In this document: in pieces, positions 60,650-64,000 of the stretch | Layout: each line of letters starts with the position of its first letter | How positions within the stretch are numbered: position 1 is the first letter of the stretch | The notes under the pieces: generated by a model | Told to the model about the DNA's origin: nothing | Databases searched by the model: none | Seen by the model: only the letters and a program-made list of their open reading frames with translations | Source of the DNA: Apostichopus japonicus | Taxonomy: Eukaryota; Echinodermata; Holothuroidea; Aspidochirotida; Stichopodidae | Direction of reading: 5' to 3' | NCBI RefSeq assembly: GCF_037975245.1 | Contig: NC_092576.1 | Coordinates: forward strand, 43,779,611-43,843,610 | DNA length: 64,000 nucleotides | Position numbers and translations under genes: made by a program

Positions 60650-60985
60650 TAAAATAAAATCGAAGAGGTGTTAGTGTTTTGAGTTACTTATTATATTATT
60701 GCTTAGCCTGTATTGGTCGGATTACTAGTGACTGTTAATTTAAGTACTTTAGTATTAATTCATTAGTAGAGAGGACATTTCAATGGTTCAGTTTATTGAT
60801 ATTTGACCTCTCTAGTACAGGTACATTATCTCTGACTGTAAACAAAACATATTAAATTTTAGGTATTACAATATATCATTTATTTCTATGATAATTTATT
60901 GATTTTATTTATTTCATCTATTTTTAAAGTCATATCATCAAGTGAAGCTCGTTACCTTGATCTGAGGTCTGGTCAATGGAGGAAG
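49572..60985 (+). CDS. Death-effector / leucine-rich-repeat-like gene, partial, at least ten exons
   Basis: Exons with mutually consistent phases are 49572-49631, 50199-50361, 50649-50698, 51201-51397, 51762-51838, 52059-52147, 56413-56532, 59474-59676, 60326-60402 and 60930-60985. One link is missing: the first exon ends in phase 1 and does not join the second directly. The second exon looks like the last three helices of a death-effector fold. The rest forms two copies of a three-exon module with the LxxLxI..N and LxxLxxxxC patterns of ribonuclease-inhibitor-type repeats (LEELHI, VIGLLSYG, LHKLSFMDCLLP; VEKISI, VIGLLNYG, KKLWLVNCKLP). Such a pairing suggests an NLR-like cytoplasmic sensor or a regulator of it. 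No NACHT ATPase is seen between the parts. The 3' end lies beyond what I can recognise. Family assignment is inference; exon structure is strong. Confidence 0.6.
50199..50361 (+). CDS. Exon with C-terminal half of a death-effector-like fold
   Basis: It reads MEERGEITETDITTLLRAS and on through HGIQTRVQTLFELHTGK, close in length and pattern to helices 4-6 of FADD-type death-effector domains (LLEQNDL...LLRELL...DLLRRV). Donor GAAG|GTAAGT, phase 1. A TAA stands in frame just before the ATG, so the acceptor is either at the ATG or a few bases inside (GGAG|GAG). The first half of the domain was not found upstream. Confidence 0.5.
50649..50698 (+). CDS. Short linker exon
   Basis: 50 bp, phase 1-0, acceptor TTTCCGATAG, donor GAC|GTGAGT. 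It encodes QTGNLDLGSKGSSTSD, a flexible Gly/Ser linker between the death-fold exon and the first repeat module. Confidence 0.5.
51201..51397 (+). CDS. Repeat module 1, exon a
   Basis: 197 bp, phase 0-2, acceptor TTTAATCTAG, donor TGTC|GTAAGT. It encodes 66 residues including SSTLEELHIRTNKG and FTQEQVIGLLSYGTQCRRLH. It aligns with 59474-59676. Confidence 0.75.
51762..51838 (+). CDS. Repeat module 1, exon b
   Basis: 77 bp, phase 2-1, acceptor TTTCCTTACAG, donor GAAG|GTGAGA. It encodes FMDCLLPLSFPSDSLSSIPR and a following LLSIE. It has the same length and phase as 60326-60402. Confidence 0.75.
52059..52147 (+). CDS. Repeat module 1, exon c
   Basis: 89 bp, phase 1-0, acceptor TTCTTCACAG, donor GAA|GTAAGT. 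It encodes VQWKPSELGLHLDCIRGKW and a polar tail. The equivalent at 60930-60985 is 33 bp shorter. Confidence 0.7.
52148..56412. other. Long intron
   Basis: About 4.3 kb. It contains the 18-bp GC-richer minisatellite at 55052-55228 and is otherwise AT-rich. No further module exon was recognised. Confidence 0.5.
55052..55228. repeat. 18-bp GC-rich minisatellite
   Basis: Eight to nine degenerate units near CAGGTGTCGGGCAATCCG. Because 18 is divisible by three, frames of 98-162 codons are open on both strands (54967-55513) and look like six-residue repeats. I do not regard them as genes. Confidence 0.8.
56413..56532 (+). CDS. Exon between the two repeat modules
   Basis: 120 bp, phase 0-0, acceptor TTCATTTCCAG, donor AAC|GTAAGT. 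It encodes TKGQNSLRLLCSGTVFLRET, then LQRSTILLLQIASSHN. It is leucine-rich and resembles half a repeat, but has no counterpart in module 1. Confidence 0.65.
56533..59473. other. Intron with nothing recognised
   Basis: About 2.9 kb of AT-rich sequence. A TGACGTCA octamer lies near 56913. The frame at 58617 is not convincing. Confidence 0.4.
59474..59676 (+). CDS. Repeat module 2, exon a
   Basis: 203 bp, phase 0-2, acceptor TATTCTTCAG, donor TATG|GTAAGG. It encodes LCWSFSGFDGKDIRLKSG, VEKISINEEGKGNTLSEKE and VIGLLNYGIKSPRFKKL. It parallels 51201-51397. Confidence 0.75.
60326..60402 (+). CDS. Repeat module 2, exon b
   Basis: 77 bp, phase 2-1, acceptor TACCTTTGAAG, donor AAAG|GTACGA. It encodes WLVNCKLPSSIKPDIIPEES. 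It corresponds to 51762-51838. Confidence 0.7.
60602..60650. repeat. (TA)n microsatellite
   Basis: About 50 bp of TA repeats in the intron between module 2 exons b and c. Confidence 0.9.
60930..60985 (+). CDS. Repeat module 2, exon c
   Basis: 56 bp, phase 1-0, acceptor TTTTTAAAG, donor AAG|GTTTGT. It encodes VISSSEARYLDLRSGQWRK, parallel to the first two thirds of 52059-52147. Confidence 0.6.
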
Positions 60986-61649
60986 GTTTGTAATATTTGG
61001 TATTTTTAAGTAAATTATAATCATTAATAATGTTAGTTTCTTTCACATTTCCCTGTGTCTTCCGCTAAATGGAATATTCCGGTGAAAGACGATATGATTT
61101 TTACAGAAAAAGAAAACAATATTCTACATTTTTAGTTCTCAATATCTTGTTCATAACTCTAGATACATTTATTTGGAGCTGGTTAATTTCATTATTCCAG
61201 GAAATGTATCTCGGTCAAATCGTGTAAAGTCATCATGTCGCATGTTCCTTAAAACTCTCCTTTGTGTTGCTGGATTTTGTTTCTTTGAATATGATTAAAT
61301 TAGAATAATCAATCAACTGTTTTTACTTTAAATTAAAGGGATACTGCAAAATGCATTTTATTAGTATTTTTTTCCTCTGTTAGAAATGTTTGTACAATAT
61401 ATTTTCAACATAATTAAGATTATGAGTTCACATAAACTAACCTTTCTAGATGTATCTTAACATATATTTAAACCTGGTAAACCTAGTTTGAACTCATTTA
61501 AAAAGATATTCTTTCAATATATTAAACCTAGTTTGAGAGCTTCACTGTGCAGGAAGTAAATCATCCATGTTCAAACAGTAAACTTTAATTAAATTTCAAC
61601 TTTGATTAAAATATCTGCTGAATTAACCAATCAATTAATGTACACTACA

Positions 61650-62075
61650 CTGTAAAAAAAAGGGTCAGGTTACCCCAAAAAGTGGGTGCAACCAGGCTAC
61701 CACCAGTTTTTGGGGTAACCAGGTTTCCGCACCCGAAGGGAAACCTTGACGTTTCCTTCAAACTTGGGGTTTTCGTCAAAATTAGATTTCCTCAAGTTAA
61801 GTAGTATTGTTTCCTTAGGTATTGGGGAAACCTAACATTTCCTCACATCCAAGGGTTTTTTGGTTTCCTCAAGTTTAGGGGTAACGTATCCTAAAACCAG
61901 AGGTTTCCCGGCTTGGGGGGTAACATACATTCCTTAAAAAGCTGGGGACTATTACACCAGTATCTGAGGTAACTAAAGGTTTCCTCACTTTCTGGTGGTA
62001 GCAAAAGTTGCAACCGAGGAAGTGGTGTAACCTACAGGTTACACCAAAATCTGGGGTAAACTACACCAGGATGTA
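61650..62075. repeat. Degenerate GGGGTAAC / GGTTTCC repeat block
   Basis: About 425 bp in which GGGGTAAC, GGTTTCCTC and ACACCA-type words recur irregularly on both strands. It starts at CACTGTAAAAAAAAGGG and is followed by CCAGTG, so short CACTG inverted ends are possible. It is unlike the AT-rich surroundings. It may be a non-autonomous DNA transposon or a decayed satellite. Confidence 0.45.
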
Positions 62076-64000
62076 CTATCCCAGTGTTGCTGAATAAGTA
62101 ACAAAGAGTATATTTTCAAAAAACAACTATTTATTGTTACAACTTCAAAGAACGATTTAAACAAGCTTTGATAAAAAGAAAAACAGTAGGATTACTATAA
62201 CAAAATAATAAGTATATATGTTTAATAAATACACATGTAATACATACCCCCCCCCCCCTTCCACCCCCTTATTTCAATTTGTCGTTCTTAAATATATAGT
62301 GGGTTAGGCCTTGAGCATGAAATGTTAGGAACTTATAGTCGAAATATTAATAATATGCAAGTGAAATATTACATGTTACTACCTGCTCAAGATATGTGAA
62401 AGAGAATGTAACTTTTAACTATAGTCACCAGTTAGAGAAGAGCAATAACAATATCATACATTTAATATTTTGATGACCTTTGACCTCAACCAATGGGACC
62501 ATGTGCTAGGAATAAAAAACACAAATAGCCATGGGCATATGCTGTACTGTGTAAATCCCTTACACATGCATGTGTGTAATCCTTTTAAAGACCATTTAAA
62601 GATTATAAATAGACTGTGGTTTCGGAGTGTGCGCCTGTCCCCTACCCTCCTCCTCTACATTAAATACTAAATTTGACAGGAGTTACTTGTAATGTAATAA
62701 ATTGATACAAATAATGAACTTGTAATTAACCCCCCCCCCTGACCAACATGAATTAAAATTATTTATTACATTATTTTGAAAGATCCATTTTTCTCGCCCA
62801 CAAGAGAATTTTACATCCCGGGATGGATAATTCTGTATATGACCTAAAGTGCCATACAATACATCAATTAAGCTGACCAGTTAAGTCAATTTCTGGTAGA
62901 CTTGCTGTGAAAGATTAGGATCTTTATTATGAACAATCAAGTTGTCAATAGTTAGTAAAATGTAAAAACAGGTTGAATAATAACTGATTAAGAATTTAAC
63001 AAAGTTTCTGATTTGCAGCAAAAGTTGTCTTGTTACAACAAAAGTAGTCCTAAGTTTTTATTTATATTTAATCATCACTTTGCCGCCCAATATTTCGTCC
63101 TATTACATGCAAGACCATTTTTTCAATATATGTTTATAGTGGCACATTGCGTTTTTCTTAGAACCTCGTCTTGTCAGGAAAACGTGATAATTTTGCATAT
63201 TTCCAAAAATGTTTAATTTAATCACTCACATTAAATGTCTGGTAAGCACAATCACACAAAACGCTGTAAGATTGTGACATAATCCGGGCCCTAACATGTA
63301 AAAGGTTGGAACAGCAAGTTTGTTTTGCATGTTATTTATGCAATTAATCCTTAAAATTGGGTAAAATTGCCAGAGTAAGAAATAAATATATTCTACTATA
63401 AGCTATCAGATGATGGTCTGTTATAAATTAGTTGCAAAATTGCCAAAACGCAATGTGCCACAAGTGTAGTGATAAATCTTTGTCAAGTAAAATGTAAATA
63501 CGTAACACAACTAATTAGGTTTAGGAAAACTGATGAGGAAAATAACATTCTGATTTGCTTAAACCATTATCTTGCTGTAGGCGACATGTTTTTTAAACGC
63601 TATATCAATGTCGAATGAGTCCCCCCCATTTGCATTCCTAGCTTAAATTCTAGATTATGGTAGCGGTAGGCTAGAACGACTGTTTTTTCCCCTTTTGGTC
63701 GAACCCACGTGGCTGCTCCTGCAGAGCTCTATTGAAGCCAACATGGAGCCTGCCCTCTAACAAAATTCAGCATGATTAGGGTTAATCATGGATTCGATAG
63801 ATATGACATTATACGTATACTCAGGCACATACATGAATCTGCCATAGATTTGATTTACCTATGGCAACAAATGATAAGGATTGATAAAGCTTTTTTATAC
63901 CAACGACGTGCATGCAAACATTTATTAATTTAAATAAAGCCGTCCCAATCAATATAAACTGAACGATTAAAAATGAATATCACAGGTCACCAGAATACTT
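62076..64000. other. No recognisable gene
   Basis: AT-rich, with C-runs near 62250 and 62730. Short frames at 62470 and 63013 show no motif. Confidence 0.4.

Noticed and set aside
60602-60650. (TA)n tracts considered as AT-rich origin or CRISPR-like repeats
   Set aside because: They are plain dinucleotide microsatellites without spacers.

Overview
This is AT-rich nuclear DNA of an animal, with split genes (GT-AG introns of 0.3 to 6 kb), long simple-sequence tracts and many retroelements. The host genes are a TIMP-type protease inhibitor and a gene with a death-effector-like segment and leucine-rich-repeat-like modules. Together with the intron sizes they suggest a marine invertebrate deuterostome. 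A sea cucumber or other echinoderm is my best guess; this is inference, not proof. There is no prokaryotic feature and no CRISPR array.

Layout. 1-2577: two well-phased exons (1032-1150, 2425-2577) of an unidentified NPF-motif protein, separated by a ~92-bp minisatellite. 2578-11000: mostly non-coding, with a few weak candidate exons. 11007-11266: a MITE with perfect 17-bp terminal inverted repeats. 12185-21464: a complete, young Ty3/gypsy-type LTR retrotransposon (LTRs ~722 bp, CTAT target duplication, gag and a 1624-codon pol in the -1 frame). 21.5-31 kb: weak membrane-protein exons, an LTR-like 1-kb segment and dispersed copies of a tRNA-promoter-bearing repeat.

31103-42304: a six-exon TIMP / tensilin-like gene, assembled here from splice sites, reading phases and cysteine spacing. 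Its last intron is swollen by a solo LTR (36326-37411) and by a 5'-truncated L1/Tx1-type LINE (38226-41484) lying inside an (ATT)n tract. The far end of that tract abuts the splice acceptor of the last coding exon. Exon 1 has two phase-compatible donors. One places the TIMP zinc-chelating cysteine directly after a signal peptide; the other inserts 17 extra residues before it.

42.3-49.5 kb: sparse, with one GPCR-like exon (43777-44138) and degenerate repeats. 49572-60985: a second multi-exon gene with the C-terminal half of a death-effector-like fold, a short linker, and then two copies of a three-exon module (51201-52147 and 59474-60985). The copies share identical phases, and the middle exon is 77 bp in both. 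The modules read as ribonuclease-inhibitor-type leucine-rich repeats, suggesting an NLR-like innate immune gene, but no NACHT ATPase is visible between the two parts. 61-64 kb: repeats and no recognised gene.

All exon calls come from reading splice sites and frames by eye. No database search was possible.
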